Assembly (NCBI RefSeq): GCF_003863365.1
Contig: NZ_RQXT01000022.1
Span: 1-64,000, forward strand
Direction: 5' to 3'
DNA: 64,000 nucleotides
DNA from: Mesorhizobium tamadayense
Lineage (GTDB): Bacteria; Pseudomonadota; Alphaproteobacteria; Rhizobiales; Rhizobiaceae
Numbering within the stretch: the stretch's first letter is position 1; the number at the start of each line of letters is the position of its first letter. The position numbers and the translations under genes were made by a program. Positions 34,543-43,571 of the stretch are shown piece by piece. The notes beneath the pieces are model-generated. The model was not told the DNA's origin. It saw only the letters and a program-made list of their open reading frames with translations, and did no database searches.

Positions 34543-37008
34543 ATGCCGGCTTTCTCCCAAGGCCTGGAAAAGGCGCTACATCAGGCGCTGACATTCGCCA
34601 ACGAGCGGCATCACGAATATGCAACGCTCGAACATTTGCTGCTCGCGCTCATCGACGATACCGAGGCGGCCGCCGTCATGCGCGCTTGCAATGTCGATCT
34701 CGACGAGCTCAAGCACACCGTTCTCACCTATATCGACACCGAGCTCGACAACCTCGTCACCGGTTACGACGAGGATTCCAAGCCGACCGCCGGGTTCCAG
34801 CGCGTCATCCAGCGCGCCGTCATCCATGTGCAATCGTCCGGTCGCGAGGAAGTGTCCGGCGCCAACGTGCTCGTCGCCATCTTTGCCGAGCGTGAAAGCC
34901 ACGCCGCCTATTTCCTGCAGGAGCAGCAGATGACCCGCTACGATGCGGTCAACTACATCTCGCACGGCATCGCCAAGCGCCCCGGCGCTTCGGAGTCGCG
35001 CACGCCGCGCGGCGCCGAGGACGAGCAGGGCGGCCAGAATGGGGCCGAGCCGCAGGAGGACGGCGGCAAGAAGAAGCCGCAGGACGCGCTGACGGCTTAC
35101 TGCATCAACCTCAACAACAAGGCCAAGGCCGGCAAGATCGATCCGCTGATCGGCCGCGAGAGCGAGATCAACCGCACCATCCAGGTGCTGTGCCGCCGCT
35201 CCAAGAACAACCCGCTCTATGTCGGCGACCCCGGCGTCGGCAAGACGGCGATCGCCGAGGGCCTTGCCAAGCGCATCGTCGAAGGCGATGTGCCGGAGGT
35301 GCTGCAGGACGCCACCATCTTCGCGCTCGACATGGGCACGCTGCTGGCCGGCACGCGCTATCGCGGCGACTTCGAGGAGCGGCTGAAGCAGGTCGTCAAG
35401 GAGCTCGAGGACTATCCCGGCGCGGTGCTGTTCATCGACGAGATCCACACCGTGATCGGCGCTGGGGCCACCTCCGGTGGCGCCATGGATGCGTCGAACC
35501 TGTTGAAGCCGGCGCTGTCGTCCGGCGCGATCCGCTGCATCGGCTCGACCACCTACAAGGAGTTCCGCCAGTTCTTCGAGAAGGACCGCGCGCTGGTGCG
35601 GCGTTTCCAGAAGATCGACGTCAATGAGCCGACCATCGAGGACGCCATCGCGATCATGAAGGGCCTGAAGCCCTATTTCGAGGAGTTCCACAAGGTCCGC
35701 TACACGAGCGAGGCGATCAAGGCCTCGGTCGAGCTCTCGGCGCGCTACATCAACGACCGCAAGCTGCCGGACAAGGCGATCGACGTGATCGACGAGACCG
35801 GCGCCTCGCAGATGCTGGTGCCGGAGGCCAAGCGCAAGAAGACGATCGGCATCAAGGAGATCGAAGCGACGATCGCCACCATGGCGCGCATTCCGCCGAA
35901 GACGGTTTCGGCCGACGACGAGAAGGTGCTTCAGGGTCTCGATATCGAGCTGAAGCGCGTCGTCTACGGTCAGGACACCGCCATCACCGCGCTGACGTCG
36001 GCGATCAAGCTGGCGCGGGCCGGTCTGCGCGAGCCGGAGAAGCCGATCGGCTCCTACCTGTTCTCAGGACCAACCGGCGTCGGCAAGACGGAAGTGGCCA
36101 AGCAGCTCGCGGCCTCGCTCGGTGTGGAGCTGCTGCGCTTCGACATGTCGGAATACATGGAACGCCACACCGTCTCGCGGCTGATCGGCGCGCCTCCCGG
36201 CTATGTCGGCTTCGACCAGGGCGGCCTGCTTACCGACGGGGTCGACCAGCATCCGCACTGCGTGCTCCTGCTCGACGAGGTCGAGAAGGCGCATCCCGAC
36301 CTGTTCAACATCCTGTTGCAGGTGATGGACCACGGCAAGCTGACCGACCACAACGGCAAGCAGATCGATTTCCGCAATGTCATCCTGATCATGACCACCA
36401 ATGCGGGTGCTTCCGATGCGCAGCGTGCGGCGATCGGCTTCGGCTCGACCAAGCGCGAGGGCGACGACGTCGAGGCTATCAACCGGCTGTTCACCCCGGA
36501 GTTCCGCAACCGTCTTGATGCGATCATCCCGTTCAGCTCGCTGCCGGTGCCGGTCATCCACCAGGTTGTGCAGAAGTTCGTCATGCAGCTGGAAGCGCAG
36601 CTTTCCGAGCGTGGCGTCACCTTCGACCTGTCGCCGGAAGCGATCGCCTGGCTGGCCGACAAGGGTTACGACGAGCGCATGGGCGCGCGTCCGCTCGGCC
36701 GCGTCATCCAGGAGCACATCAAGAAGCCGCTGGCCGACGAGGTGCTGTTCGGTAAGCTGAAGAAGGGCGGCACGGTGCGCGTCACTGTCGAGAAGAAGGA
36801 GACCGGCGAAACCGGCCTGAAGCTCGAGTCGCTCGCCGACGAAGCCCCGGTGAAGCCGAAGAAGGAAGAGCCGGAGGACTCGCCGAAGCCAAGGAAGGCA
36901 GCGGCGAAGAAGCCCGCCGCCAAGAAGGCGGTGGCGCGGAAGCCGGAATCGAAGGGCAAGGACGGCGGCAAGCGAAGCCTGGTCCCGCAACTGCCCCGCA
37001 AGGGCTGA
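34543..37008 (+). CDS. clpA: ATP-dependent Clp protease ATP-binding subunit ClpA with basic C-terminal tail
   Basis: An 821-residue Hsp100 unfoldase: N-domain (about 1-150), AAA1 with Walker A GDPGVGKT (228-235), AAA2 with GPTGVGKT (509-516), and the C-terminal D2 small domain. It unfolds proteins for ClpP degradation and works with ClpS, encoded just upstream. E. coli ClpA has 758 residues; the excess is mainly a Lys/Ala/Pro-rich tail from about residue 770 (with AAAKKPAAKKAVARKPESKG), an unusual low-complexity basic extension. ATG 34543 follows GAAGTGAGGTAAC. Confidence 0.95.
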   Translation: MPAFSQGLEKALHQALTFANERHHEYATLEHLLLALIDDTEAAAVMRACNVDLDELKHTVLTYIDTELDNLVTGYDEDSKPTAGFQRVIQRAVIHVQSSGREEVSGANVLVAIFAERESHAAYFLQEQQMTRYDAVNYISHGIAKRPGASESRTPRGAEDEQGGQNGAEPQEDGGKKKPQDALTAYCINLNNKAKAGKIDPLIGRESEINRTIQVLCRRSKNNPLYVGDPGVGKTAIAEGLAKRIVEGDVPEVLQDATIFALDMGTLLAGTRYRGDFEERLKQVVKELEDYPGAVLFIDEIHTVIGAGATSGGAMDASNLLKPALSSGAIRCIGSTTYKEFRQFFEKDRALVRRFQKIDVNEPTIEDAIAIMKGLKPYFEEFHKVRYTSEAIKASVELSARYINDRKLPDKAIDVIDETGASQMLVPEAKRKKTIGIKEIEATIATMARIPPKTVSADDEKVLQGLDIELKRVVYGQDTAITALTSAIKLARAGLREPEKPIGSYLFSGPTGVGKTEVAKQLAASLGVELLRFDMSEYMERHTVSRLIGAPPGYVGFDQGGLLTDGVDQHPHCVLLLDEVEKAHPDLFNILLQVMDHGKLTDHNGKQIDFRNVILIMTTNAGASDAQRAAIGFGSTKREGDDVEAINRLFTPEFRNRLDAIIPFSSLPVPVIHQVVQKFVMQLEAQLSERGVTFDLSPEAIAWLADKGYDERMGARPLGRVIQEHIKKPLADEVLFGKLKKGGTVRVTVEKKETGETGLKLESLADEAPVKPKKEEPEDSPKPRKAAAKKPAAKKAVARKPESKGKDGGKRSLVPQLPRKG

Positions 37009-37014
37009 TCGGCC

Positions 37015-37120
37015 TAAAGCGCGTCGCGTCGAAATGGATTCAGGCGACGCGCTTTAGGTGTTTGTTTTGATGCATGTCGTTCTCCCAAAACGGCTGCACA
37101 CTTTTTGGGCGACATGCATT
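37015..37120. repeat. Dispersed two-hairpin intergenic repeat, copy 2
   Basis: TAAAGCGCGTCGC pairs with GCGACGCGCTTTA (37015-37056), and ATGCATGTCGT with CCCAAAA pairs with TTTTTGGGCGACATGCAT further on (to 37120). The layout and 3' half (GGCTGCACACTTT, GACATGC) match copies 1 and 3. It lies 7 bp after clpA and just before a true terminator. Confidence 0.85.
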
Positions 37121-37132
37121 GAAGTCAAAAAA

Positions 37133-37155
37133 AGCCCCGGCCCCGGGGCTTTTTT
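37133..37155. terminator. Rho-independent terminator after clpA
   Basis: AGCCCCGG (37133-37140), CC loop, CCGGGGCT (37143-37150), flanked by an A-run upstream and a T-run 37150-37155. Because both sides are A/T tracts it should work in both orientations. Confidence 0.9.
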
Positions 37156-37174
37156 CGTTGGGAGGAACCCGAAC

Positions 37175-37855
37175 GTGGCGGCTGGGCAAATCATCATTCT
37201 GAACGGCGCGCCGCGCTCCGGAAAGTCGAGCATTGCCGCCGCGATCCAAGACATGTTCGATGGCGTTTGGATCAATTTCGGCGTCGATGCCTGCGCGCAA
37301 ATCACGCCGCCGCGACTGCGTCCGGGCATTGGCCTGCGCCCCGGCGGCGAACGACCCGATCTCGAGGCCCTTGTGCCGCGCATCTACGCCGCGCTTTATG
37401 ACTCCATCGCGGCACACAGCCGGCTGGCGCTGAATGTCGTCACCGATGTCGGTCACCACGATGCCTATTCGAGGCCGCTCGACATCCTTTCCGATTGCGC
37501 CCGGCGTCTGGCCGGGCTGCCGGTCCTGTTCGTCGGCGTCCGCTGTCCGATCGAGGTGATCCTGCAAAGGCGTTCCGCTAGTGGAGCGGACGGAGCTTAT
37601 GTGAGCGGCTCCGTTGGCGATCCGGTGCCGCTGCCCGTTCGCCGTTGGCAGGAAGAGGTGCACAGGCCAGGCATTTACGATCTGGAGGTCGATACGTCGC
37701 GGCAAAATCCGGCCGAGTGCGCCGGGGCGATCCGGCACCGGCTCGAGGCCGGACCAGAACCGCTGGCCTTCCGGAAGCTGGCGCAAATGCGAGCAAGGGA
37801 CAAGGACGGCAACCAGCGCAGCCCGATGCCGCGACTGCCGGGCTGGAAGACCTGA
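37175..37855 (+). CDS. Chloramphenicol 3-O-phosphotransferase-like P-loop kinase
   Basis: A 226-residue P-loop kinase with GAPRSGKSS (Walker A) after IIILNG, and the CPT-type NFGVDACAQITPP and NVVTDVGHHDAYSRPLDIL. Streptomyces CPT phosphorylates chloramphenicol at the 3-hydroxyl; family members in other bacteria usually have no proven substrate, so resistance should not be assumed. GTG 37175 follows GGGAGGAACCC; earlier in-frame codons are inside the repeat and terminator. It is longer at the C-terminus than CPT (about 178), with a basic tail. Monocistronic. Confidence 0.78.
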   Translation: MAAGQIIILNGAPRSGKSSIAAAIQDMFDGVWINFGVDACAQITPPRLRPGIGLRPGGERPDLEALVPRIYAALYDSIAAHSRLALNVVTDVGHHDAYSRPLDILSDCARRLAGLPVLFVGVRCPIEVILQRRSASGADGAYVSGSVGDPVPLPVRRWQEEVHRPGIYDLEVDTSRQNPAECAGAIRHRLEAGPEPLAFRKLAQMRARDKDGNQRSPMPRLPGWKT

Positions 37856-37913
37856 AGATCAAAAAGCCCCCAAAGACGGAACTTTTCATTTCATGCCTTG
37901 CTGGTTGCAGACG

Positions 37914-39008
37914 TCAGGCAACGCCGCCCGGCGCGAAGCGTGTCTGAAGATATCCGCATGCCTTCCAGATCATTGTCGATATGAGCGCACCCGCGTAGCC
38001 GTCGATGGCATAGTGCCAGCCAAGCACGACCGAGCCGACCATTATCATACCGGCGAATGCCCACATCAGGATGCCGGCCAGCCGGGAGCGGCGCGTTGCG
38101 TAAAGAGAGAAAAGCACCGCCATCGCCACGTGCATGGATGGGAAAGCGGATATTCCGATACTGCCATTGGTCGCGCCGGTATAGCCGCTCCATAGCATGT
38201 CCTGCGTGCTGAGCGCCCAGATCGGATAGATGCGATCGGCGGCGGCGAGCGCTTGCATGAGGGGACGAAAGTCACCGCCGAGCCCCAGTCGCTCGTAAAA
38301 GCACGGCCCTGCCGACGACAGCCCCATCGCCAGGAAGAAGCCGCCAAGCGTCCATATCAGCATGAAGCTCATCAGGAACTGATGACGCAGCTTCGTATCG
38401 TTGCGTGTGGTGCAGGCTGTGAAAACCGTGGCGATGAGCACGATGAACCAGAAATTGTACGCGATATTGAGCATCCTCAATGCAAATGGCGACTGGACGA
38501 CAAACCATAGCCATTCGTCCGGTGCTCGGCCGAAATGCAGGATCCGATCGGCGTGAGCCAGCGCCTTGTCCCATGCAAATGGGGAGAGGATTGCGATGGC
38601 TCCTTTCAGCACACCGACGGCGGATATGAAGGCGATGCTCGCGGCCAGGCCATTCAGGCTGTTGGCAGTGCGTTCGGCGTCGCCGAAAAAGCTGCCCAGA
38701 GATTTCAGGAAGGTACCGAGCGGTTCGGTATCCCGCTTGACCAGCGCAAGGTGGAGAAAGATTCCAAGCGCAAAGACGCAGCCGCAGATCCAGAAAGCGA
38801 TGAAAAGGTACTGAGCGTATTCCTCCAGCACGCTGAAATCCGGCATGTTTCCGGTATGCATGCCGATCAGTGTTGCCAGAAGCAGGGCACCGACGGCCAT
38901 GGCGTGCAGCAGCCGGTGCCGCCGAAAGGCGTCCGCCAGGTCAATCAGAAAAGCACGTCCGACAGCCGTCCTCGCAAGGGGGGTCGACGTCGCAACCGAA
39001 TTTTCCAT
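37914..39008 (-). CDS. PAP2-superfamily membrane phosphatase
   Basis: A 364-residue protein with about eight to nine membrane segments. The phosphatase motifs near the C-terminus are GISAFPSMHVAMAVLFSLYA (SxxH with His) and SVVLGWHYAIDGYAGAL (RxxxxSxxxHxxxD-type His/Asp). This matches inositol-phosphoryltransferase/undecaprenyl-pyrophosphatase-like PAP2 proteins, acting on a lipid phosphate at the outer face of the inner membrane. Substrate unknown. Its start region lies beside a copy of the dispersed repeat. ATG 39008 yields MENSVATSTPLART, a cytosolic N-terminus. Confidence 0.82.
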   Translation of the reverse strand: MENSVATSTPLARTAVGRAFLIDLADAFRRHRLLHAMAVGALLLATLIGMHTGNMPDFSVLEEYAQYLFIAFWICGCVFALGIFLHLALVKRDTEPLGTFLKSLGSFFGDAERTANSLNGLAASIAFISAVGVLKGAIAILSPFAWDKALAHADRILHFGRAPDEWLWFVVQSPFALRMLNIAYNFWFIVLIATVFTACTTRNDTKLRHQFLMSFMLIWTLGGFFLAMGLSSAGPCFYERLGLGGDFRPLMQALAAADRIYPIWALSTQDMLWSGYTGATNGSIGISAFPSMHVAMAVLFSLYATRRSRLAGILMWAFAGMIMVGSVVLGWHYAIDGYAGALISTMIWKACGYLQTRFAPGGVA

Positions 39009-39328
39009 GGTTTGAGACCCAATAGCTCGCCACTGCCTCAGCGTTTTACAGCGAGATGGTTCGATATTTCCTAAAGCGCGTCGCGATCTTTCAGATTCGC
39101 TCCATGCGCTTTAGGTTTTTGATTTTGCGCATGCCTTTATCCCGAAACCGGTTCCCACTTTCGGGAGACATGCTTTAACCAGACGATTCGAGTGCAAACG
39201 TTCACATCCGGCGCTGCACGCGACCGGCTAGACCCGAAAAAACGCACGGAGGTTCCCGCGGCAAACCGAATCGGGTTCGTCGGTCCGGGGCTATCGATAG
39301 GCCTTCAATGTCGGCGGAAGTGCGAGCT
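39009..39328. other. Gap between the PAP2 and HIT genes
   Basis: These 320 bp hold the PAP2 gene promoter region and dispersed repeat copy 3 (39072-39177). In the remaining 150 bp I see no gene, terminator or clear promoter. Confidence 0.6.
39072..39177. repeat. Dispersed two-hairpin intergenic repeat, copy 3
   Basis: Starts TAAAGCGCGTCGCGATC and has the shared 3' half: TTTTTGATTTTGCGCATG, CCCGAAACCGGTTCCCACTT and TCGGGAGACATGCTTTA. Its first hairpin is imperfect (TAAAGCGC/GCGCTTTA with divergent interior), while the second is well kept. It matches copies 1 and 2 over the full length. Confidence 0.85.
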
Positions 39329-39754
39329 TCAATTTCTCAGTGCCGCGCGGATCTTGCCGGCGTTCTCGGCCAGCACCTCCGGCTTCTCCATCTGCCCGGA
39401 ATGCGGCTTCAGCGGCACGCCGTCGAAGCGCGGGATGACATGGACATGGAGGTGGTAGACAGTCTGCCCGGAGGCCGATTCGTTGAATTGCATCAGGGTG
39501 ACGCCGTCGGCGTTGAACGCCTTCTTCACTGCCGCGGCCAGTTTCTGCGCGGCGGCAAACAGCGGACCGAGCGTTGCCGGGTCGGCGTCGAGGATGTTGC
39601 GCGACGGCGCCTTCGGCACCACCAGCGTGTGGCCGATCCCTTGCGGCATCACATCCATGAAAGCGATGACGGCATCATCCTCATAGACGCGGTGCGAGGG
39701 AATCTCACCGCGCAGGATTTTCGCGAAAATATTGCCGGGATCGTAATCGGCCAT
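39329..39754 (-). CDS. HIT-family nucleotide-binding hydrolase
   Basis: A 141-residue histidine-triad protein: HLHVHVIPR is the catalytic HxHxHxx motif, IFAKILRGEIPSHRVYEDD the usual N-terminus, and DVMPQGIGHTLVVPKAP the nucleotide-contact region. Hinge-type HIT proteins hydrolyse purine phosphoramidates. ATG 39754 begins MADYDPGNIF; the reading frame stays open upstream but without family similarity. Length is standard. Confidence 0.92.
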   Translation of the reverse strand: MADYDPGNIFAKILRGEIPSHRVYEDDAVIAFMDVMPQGIGHTLVVPKAPSRNILDADPATLGPLFAAAQKLAAAVKKAFNADGVTLMQFNESASGQTVYHLHVHVIPRFDGVPLKPHSGQMEKPEVLAENAGKIRAALRN

Positions 39755-39819
39755 GGCGCGCTCCTGATCATGATGTCCCGCCTCGTGTAGCGAAGCCGCG
39801 ATGGCGCGGCAAGGCAAAG

Positions 39820-41493
39820 TCAGCTCAGATCGACCATGCCCGCTTCGACCAGCGCCCGGTGGAAGCGCCGCTTTCGCGTCGAGGCGGGGTCGAAATAGAT
39901 GGCCGGATTGTCCCGCAACAATGCAGCGCGCGTGGCAAAGACCGGATCGAGGGGCATGCCCGCGGCCTGCAGCGCGAGCGTGGACAAATAGGCCACGTCG
40001 AGCGCCAGCGGCGCCGCAAGGTCCGGCGGCAGCGCGCAATTCATCGCCTCGATCGCATAGAAGCTTTCGTAAAGCGCCGGGTCCGAAGGCGGCCTGCCGC
40101 TCATGGCGGCGGTGAACGAGGGCTGATGGTCGCCAAAACGCACGATGATCGCGGGATGGCCGTCCAGGATCGCGTCCAGCTTGGCGCGGAATGCGTCGTA
40201 GGCGCCGACTGTTTCCGCGAGCCGGACCACGTATTCGCCATACTCCGCGCTGCCGACGGCGGCGTCCGCTTCGCGGCGAAGCCCGGCATGATGGTCTTCG
40301 GGAAAGACGCGGCGGCGATGATCGCCATGGTTCATCAGCGTCGAGATCGACAGGAAGCAGGGTTCGCCACCCGCCGCCTGTTTCTGGAACAGGCCAAGCG
40401 CATGGTCATAAAGCTGCTCGTCATGATGCTCGCGTCGCCAGCGCTCGCCATCGAATGGCAGCGGCAAGGTTTCGGCGTAAGCGACATCGTCGAGCCCGAT
40501 GGATCTATAGAAACTGCCGCGATTGAGGAAAGATGGTCCGTCGCAGCTCAGATAGGAAAGGCTGTAGCCGATAGCCGACAGGTAAGGCGGAAGCGAATGA
40601 CGGATGCGCCCGTCAAGGAGATGGAAGACGTAGCGACTGTCGGTGCCGAACGACCGCGTCGACAACCCTGTCAGGATGGAGAATTCGCTCTGCAGCGAGC
40701 TGCCGCCGAAGACCTCGACATTGAGCGTGCCGGAGAGGCCGCCGGGCGGGGAGAAGAAGCGCTGGAACGCCTCGCCGATCGGCAGGCCGAAGCGCCGCGG
40801 GTCGAAGGTCGATTCATGCAGGATCATGATGATGTGCGGCAACGGCTCGCCCGACGGCTGCTTCGCCGGTACCGGCGGCAGCAACGGCAACGGCTCGGCG
40901 TCGATGTCGACAAAGGCAGGCCGCCGCGACGGTCCGGCGCCGAACAGGGAAGCGACGAAGGCCGAAAGGTGGGCACGGTCCTGTGTCAGCAACTGGAACC
41001 TGAAACGCGATGTGCCGCCGCTCGAGCGGAAAGTGATCAGGTAAAAGCAGGCGGCAGCGCCGAATACCGCAAGGCGGATCGGCAGCGGCCTCGCGGGCTC
41101 GTCCAGCATCATGTCGATGGTGACGGTCAGCGCTGCGATGACAGCCATGCCGAAAAGAGCGGGGACGATTACCCGGGCATGGTCGGCAAGCACGCCGCGA
41201 AAGCTGCTTGGGGCGAGGTGGTAGAGATCGCCCGCCAGCAGGTTGAAGCCGAGCTGACGGTACTTGAGCTTGGAGACGGCTCCTATCGTCGCCGCCAGCG
41301 CGAGCGTCGTCCACAGCGCCCTGGTCCTCCCCGGCAGCAAGAGATGTGTAAGGCCGAAGAAGAGAATGACCGTCGCGAAGCCAAGATGCCATGTCGCCGG
41401 CCTGCGCTCGAACCACGCGACCAGCGGCAGGACGATCAAGAGACCTACTACGCCGAGCCATTGCCCGGCGTCCAAGGATGCCAAACCCCACAT
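39820..41493 (-). CDS. Sulfatase-domain (LtaS/EptA-like) membrane enzyme
   Basis: A 557-residue protein: about four N-terminal membrane helices (to about residue 165), then a periplasmic sulfatase-fold domain. HIIMILHESTFDP (metal-site region), NVEVFGGSSLQSEFSILTGL (with the catalytic-type Ser/Thr neighbourhood), STLMNHGDHRRR and VRFGDHQPSF (metal His/Asp) match the alkaline-phosphatase superfamily branch of LTA synthases and phosphoethanolamine transferases. In a Gram-negative it probably transfers a phospholipid head group to an envelope glycan or lipid; the acceptor is unknown. Confidence 0.82.
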   Translation of the reverse strand: MWGLASLDAGQWLGVVGLLIVLPLVAWFERRPATWHLGFATVILFFGLTHLLLPGRTRALWTTLALAATIGAVSKLKYRQLGFNLLAGDLYHLAPSSFRGVLADHARVIVPALFGMAVIAALTVTIDMMLDEPARPLPIRLAVFGAAACFYLITFRSSGGTSRFRFQLLTQDRAHLSAFVASLFGAGPSRRPAFVDIDAEPLPLLPPVPAKQPSGEPLPHIIMILHESTFDPRRFGLPIGEAFQRFFSPPGGLSGTLNVEVFGGSSLQSEFSILTGLSTRSFGTDSRYVFHLLDGRIRHSLPPYLSAIGYSLSYLSCDGPSFLNRGSFYRSIGLDDVAYAETLPLPFDGERWRREHHDEQLYDHALGLFQKQAAGGEPCFLSISTLMNHGDHRRRVFPEDHHAGLRREADAAVGSAEYGEYVVRLAETVGAYDAFRAKLDAILDGHPAIIVRFGDHQPSFTAAMSGRPPSDPALYESFYAIEAMNCALPPDLAAPLALDVAYLSTLALQAAGMPLDPVFATRAALLRDNPAIYFDPASTRKRRFHRALVEAGMVDLS

Positions 41494-41576
41494 GCTTCCC
41501 CCGGGCGCCGAGGCAACCCATATCCCAGGTTGTGTCTAGCGGATTTCGCTCGCTCGGTAAACTCGGGAAGAGGGGC

Positions 41577-42791
41577 CTATTCCTCAAGATCCTTGCGGAA
41601 CGGCGTGTGCTCTTCGAGATATTCGCCCATCCGCTCGACCTCGCGCCGCTCGCGTCGCAGATAGTCGGCAACGGCGTTGCGCAGGCCGGGATGGGCAATG
41701 TAGTGCGCCGAATGCATGGTCACCGGCTGATAGCCGCGCGCCAGCTTGTGCTCGCCTTGCGCGCCAGCCTCCACCACCTTCAGCTTGCGGTCGATCGCAA
41801 AGTCGATCGCCTGATGGTAGCAAACCTCGAAATGCAGGAAGGGGTAGTCCTCGATGCAGCCCCAGTTGCGGCCGTAGAGCGCGTCGGAGCCGATGAAGTT
41901 GATGGCGCCGGCGATGTAGCGGCCGTTGCGCTTGGCCATCACCAGAAGGATATCGTCGGCCATGCGCTCGCCGATCAGCGAGAAGAACTGGCGGTTGAGA
42001 TAGGGCCGGCCCCATTTCCGGCTGCCGGTATCCATGTAGAAGCCGAAGAAATCGTCCCAGGCGCGTTCGGTGATGTCCTTGCCGGTCAGCCAGTCGATGC
42101 TTATGCCCTCGACCAGCGCCTCGCGCCGCTCCTTCTTCATCGCCTTGCGCTTGCGCGAGGCAAGCGTAGCGAGGAAGTCGTCATAGTTCGAAAAGCCTTC
42201 GTTGAAGAAATGGAACTGCTGGTCGGTTCGGTGCAGAAAGCCGGCCGCCTCCAGCGTCGCGACGTCAGGCTCCGCCGCGAAAGTGACATGCGCGGAGGAG
42301 ACGCCAAGCCTGTCTGTCACCATCTTGAGGCCGGCGGCGAGGCCAGCCTTCACCGCGCTCGCGTCCTCGGCCTTGCCGACCAGCAGGCGAGGGCCGGTGA
42401 CCGGCGTGAATGGCACGGAACATTGCAGCTTCGGATAATAGCGCCCGCCGGCCCGCTCGAAGGCGTCGGACCAGCCGTGATCGAAAACGTACTCGCCCTG
42501 GCTGTGCGACTTGAGATAGCAGGGCACGGCGCCCAGCAGCCTGCCTTGCGCATTCTCGAGCCTGAGGTGGTGGCCCTGCCAACCGGTGCGCCGGATGGCG
42601 CAGCCGGAGTCCTCCAGCGCGCTCAGAAAGGCGAATGAAACCAGCGGGTTGTAGCCGTTTTCCTTGTCGTCGCGCGTGGTCCCGGCGAAGCCGTTCCACT
42701 CCTCCTGGGTGAAGGCGCCGATCCCGGCGGCGACACGGATCGCATACTCCGTGTCAGCCGCTTGCCTCTCGCAGTCGTCCCCTTGATCCAT
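41577..42791 (-). CDS. FemAB-like GNAT-superfamily protein (DUF482/COG3146)
   Basis: A 404-residue soluble protein with NGYNPLVSFAFLSALEDSGC near the start, PCYLKSHSQGEYVFDHGWSD, YYPKLQCSVPFTPVTGPRLL, and later FVFGRNWG-like LYGRNWGCIEDYPFLHFEVC. These features match the family PF04339 of acetyltransferase/FemAB-like proteins; several contexts link it to amino-acyl transfer but no reaction is established. Start ATG 42791. It lies 83 bp before the sulfatase-domain gene on the same strand and may be cotranscribed. Confidence 0.85.
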   Translation of the reverse strand: MDQGDDCERQAADTEYAIRVAAGIGAFTQEEWNGFAGTTRDDKENGYNPLVSFAFLSALEDSGCAIRRTGWQGHHLRLENAQGRLLGAVPCYLKSHSQGEYVFDHGWSDAFERAGGRYYPKLQCSVPFTPVTGPRLLVGKAEDASAVKAGLAAGLKMVTDRLGVSSAHVTFAAEPDVATLEAAGFLHRTDQQFHFFNEGFSNYDDFLATLASRKRKAMKKERREALVEGISIDWLTGKDITERAWDDFFGFYMDTGSRKWGRPYLNRQFFSLIGERMADDILLVMAKRNGRYIAGAINFIGSDALYGRNWGCIEDYPFLHFEVCYHQAIDFAIDRKLKVVEAGAQGEHKLARGYQPVTMHSAHYIAHPGLRNAVADYLRRERREVERMGEYLEEHTPFRKDLEE

Positions 42792-42831
42792 GGACCTTAT
42801 TTAAGTTGCGTGCCGGCGCGTGCAAGCCTGC

Positions 42832-43560
42832 TCACACTACCTTCACGAGATTGGGTTCGAAACCCTCGAAGGTCATCTGGTCGGCATATTTGAAGGTGAG
42901 GTCGACCGCCGGCTGGTCATGCACGGTCCAGGTGATGACCGGCATCCTGAGCTTCTCGCGCACGAAGCTGACGAACGGGTTCGGTAGGTCCCCGGCGGCA
43001 TAGGAGGTGAAGGCGAGGTTGTGCGCCAGCATGGCAAAATGCGCCTCGATCAGCTGGTTGTCCTTGCCATAAGCGGTCAGCCCGCCGGGAATGCCCGGCG
43101 CATCCTTGGCGAAATCGCGGATCAGCCAGTGGTCGAACGACATGATCGCCACATAGCCCTTGTAGCGCTTGAGCAGCCTGCCGACGCTCGCCACCAGCCC
43201 GTTGTCGTGGCCGGCAACGCCTTTCAGCTCGACCACCAGCGGCACCCGGCCGTCCACTAGGTCGAGCGCTTCCTGCAGTGTCGGCACGTGGTCCTTGGTG
43301 CCGCCCACCTTGAGCGTCGTCAGCTCGGCCGCGGTGCGCTGCCAGACGAAGCCGTCCTCGCCGGTCAGCCGTTTCAGATCGCCGTCATGGATGATGACCG
43401 GCACGCCGTCGGACGAGAGATGCACGTCGCATTCGATCGCGTAGCCACGCTCGGCCGCTGCGGCCAAGGCCGATAGCGTGTTCTCCCAGCGCGTCTTGTT
43501 CATGTCGTGGAAGCCGCGATGCGCGACCGGGCGGGCAATCAGCCAGGAAAGGTCGGTCAT
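42832..43560 (-). CDS. Glycerophosphodiester phosphodiesterase
   Basis: A 242-residue GDPD-fold enzyme that hydrolyses glycerophosphodiesters to glycerol-3-phosphate. Hallmarks are VAHRGFHD (catalytic His-Arg), ENTLSALAAAAERGYAIECD (metal Glu/Asp), HDGDLKRLTG and VPLVVELKG. ATG 43560 starts MTDLSWLIARPVAHRG; a GTG at 43575 overlaps the ridA stop and is an alternative. It is cotranscribed with the upstream ridA-like gene. A cytosolic type, as no signal peptide is seen. Confidence 0.9.
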   Translation of the reverse strand: MTDLSWLIARPVAHRGFHDMNKTRWENTLSALAAAAERGYAIECDVHLSSDGVPVIIHDGDLKRLTGEDGFVWQRTAAELTTLKVGGTKDHVPTLQEALDLVDGRVPLVVELKGVAGHDNGLVASVGRLLKRYKGYVAIMSFDHWLIRDFAKDAPGIPGGLTAYGKDNQLIEAHFAMLAHNLAFTSYAAGDLPNPFVSFVREKLRMPVITWTVHDQPAVDLTFKYADQMTFEGFEPNLVKVV

Positions 43561-43571
43561 GTCAGGCTCGT

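Noticed and set aside
37175..37855. Calling the P-loop kinase an antibiotic resistance gene
   Set aside because: The fold resembles chloramphenicol phosphotransferase, but family members commonly have other or unknown substrates and context gives no support.
39859..41664. Open frame of 600 codons antisense to the sulfatase-domain gene
   Set aside because: Same reason: no recognisable domain, and the minus-strand gene has membrane helices and a complete catalytic domain.
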